Below, piece after piece: positions 5,879 to 6,179 of a DNA stretch of 6,179 bases. The notes beneath the pieces are model-generated. The model had not been told where the DNA came from, did not search any database, and was given only the letters and a program-made list of their open reading frames with translations. The translations under genes and the position numbers were made by a program. The DNA lies in contig JALSKY010000301.1 of assembly GCA_026988585.1 (NCBI GenBank), positions 1 to 6,179 of the forward strand. The letters are read 5' to 3'. Positions within the stretch are counted from its first letter, which is position 1, and the number at the start of each line of letters is the position of its first letter. The DNA comes from Deltaproteobacteria bacterium (GTDB lineage: Bacteria > Desulfobacterota > Dissulfuribacteria > Dissulfuribacterales > QOAL01).

Positions 5879-6179
5879 CTATCTTTTATCGTTTTTTGTG
5901 GTTTCAAGGAGTTCTCCCAGGGCCTGGGCTGCAGCCGCTATTACCCTGCAGCACTCTCTTCTTCTGCTGTCCGGATCCTGCCTGAATGCCTTTACCTGTT
6001 GCCGATCCCGCCAGTCAACCCTGGCGATATCACGGCAGTCAACACCGCCATACTGTTCAGTGATCTCCTCGAATTTTTTTACCATTTTGTAGGAGAGTCT
6101 CCAAAGATTTTTGTTATCCCTGTCGGCAGGATCCCTCTTACCCATTGTAAGGCCAATGGCTGCAAGGGCCCCTGGAAGC
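5879..6179 (-). CDS. C_GCAxxG_C_C-type putative redox protein, N-terminus cut by window edge
   Basis: The frame is open to the right edge, so the ATG at 6143-6145 is internal. Eleven codons upstream of it read LPGALAAIGLT, which continues into MGKRDP. This resembles the CGA-x-x-GA-x-x-x-x-GL core of the C_GCAxxG_C_C family, small proteins with spaced conserved cysteines thought to bind metal or take part in redox chemistry. Of the 99 visible residues, C48 (in YGGVDCRDI) and the C76/C77 pair (RRECCRVIAAAAQAL) match the family's two late cysteine sites, with one extra Cys. The early cysteines and the start lie outside the window, so a Tat or other leader cannot be judged. The small 58-residue gene follows after 17 bases. 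Family function is unproven; it is common in anaerobes. Confidence 0.7.
   Translation of the reverse strand, partial: LPGALAAIGLTMGKRDPADRDNKNLWRLSYKMVKKFEEITEQYGGVDCRDIARVDWRDRQQVKAFRQDPDSRRRECCRVIAAAAQALGELLETTKNDKR

Overview
The window is a compact bacterial chromosome segment with no rRNA, tRNA, CRISPR array, insertion sequence or phage gene that I can see. It carries a futalosine-type menaquinone pair (mqnE and mqnC), a C_GCAxxG_C_C-type redox protein fragment, a DUF1178 protein, a zinc-ribbon thioredoxin 2 and a lipoprotein with a clear lipobox. This combination suggests a Gram-negative anaerobe using menaquinone, most plausibly a Desulfobacterota (deltaproteobacterial) lineage. That assignment is inference from gene content, not from a marker gene.

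Layout, left to right. (1) Bases 1-940, minus strand: aroB (3-dehydroquinate synthase), cut by the left edge so its C-terminus is missing. (2) Bases 971-1411, minus: trxC-like thioredoxin, 30 bases upstream of aroB and probably co-transcribed with it. (3) Bases 1473-2306, plus: a lipoprotein with a possible LolA/LolB-like fold, divergent from trxC across about 60 bases and the only plus-strand gene. (4) Bases 2306-2342: a hairpin between the convergent lipoprotein and mqnC genes. (5) Bases 2336-6179, minus: a tightly packed run read right to left. Its order is C_GCAxxG_C_C-type protein (cut by the right edge), a 58-residue small protein, a DUF1178 protein, a SlyD-like FKBP peptidyl-prolyl isomerase, mqnE and mqnC.

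How the genes fit together. AroB supplies 3-dehydroquinate for the shikimate pathway and so, ultimately, chorismate. Chorismate is the entry substrate of the futalosine route, in which MqnE and MqnC are the two radical-SAM steps. Both ends of menaquinone precursor synthesis are therefore represented within 5 kb, but in different transcription units. mqnE and mqnC overlap by 4 bases, indicating translational coupling. The FKBP gene sits 27 bases upstream of mqnE. The other pathway genes (mqnA, mqnB, mqnD) are not in the window.

I found no convincing new biological system. The items most worth a second look are the unannotated 58-residue gene between two conserved genes, the altered substrate-site loop of the FKBP protein, the start-site conflict at mqnC, and the divergent trxC/lipoprotein arrangement.
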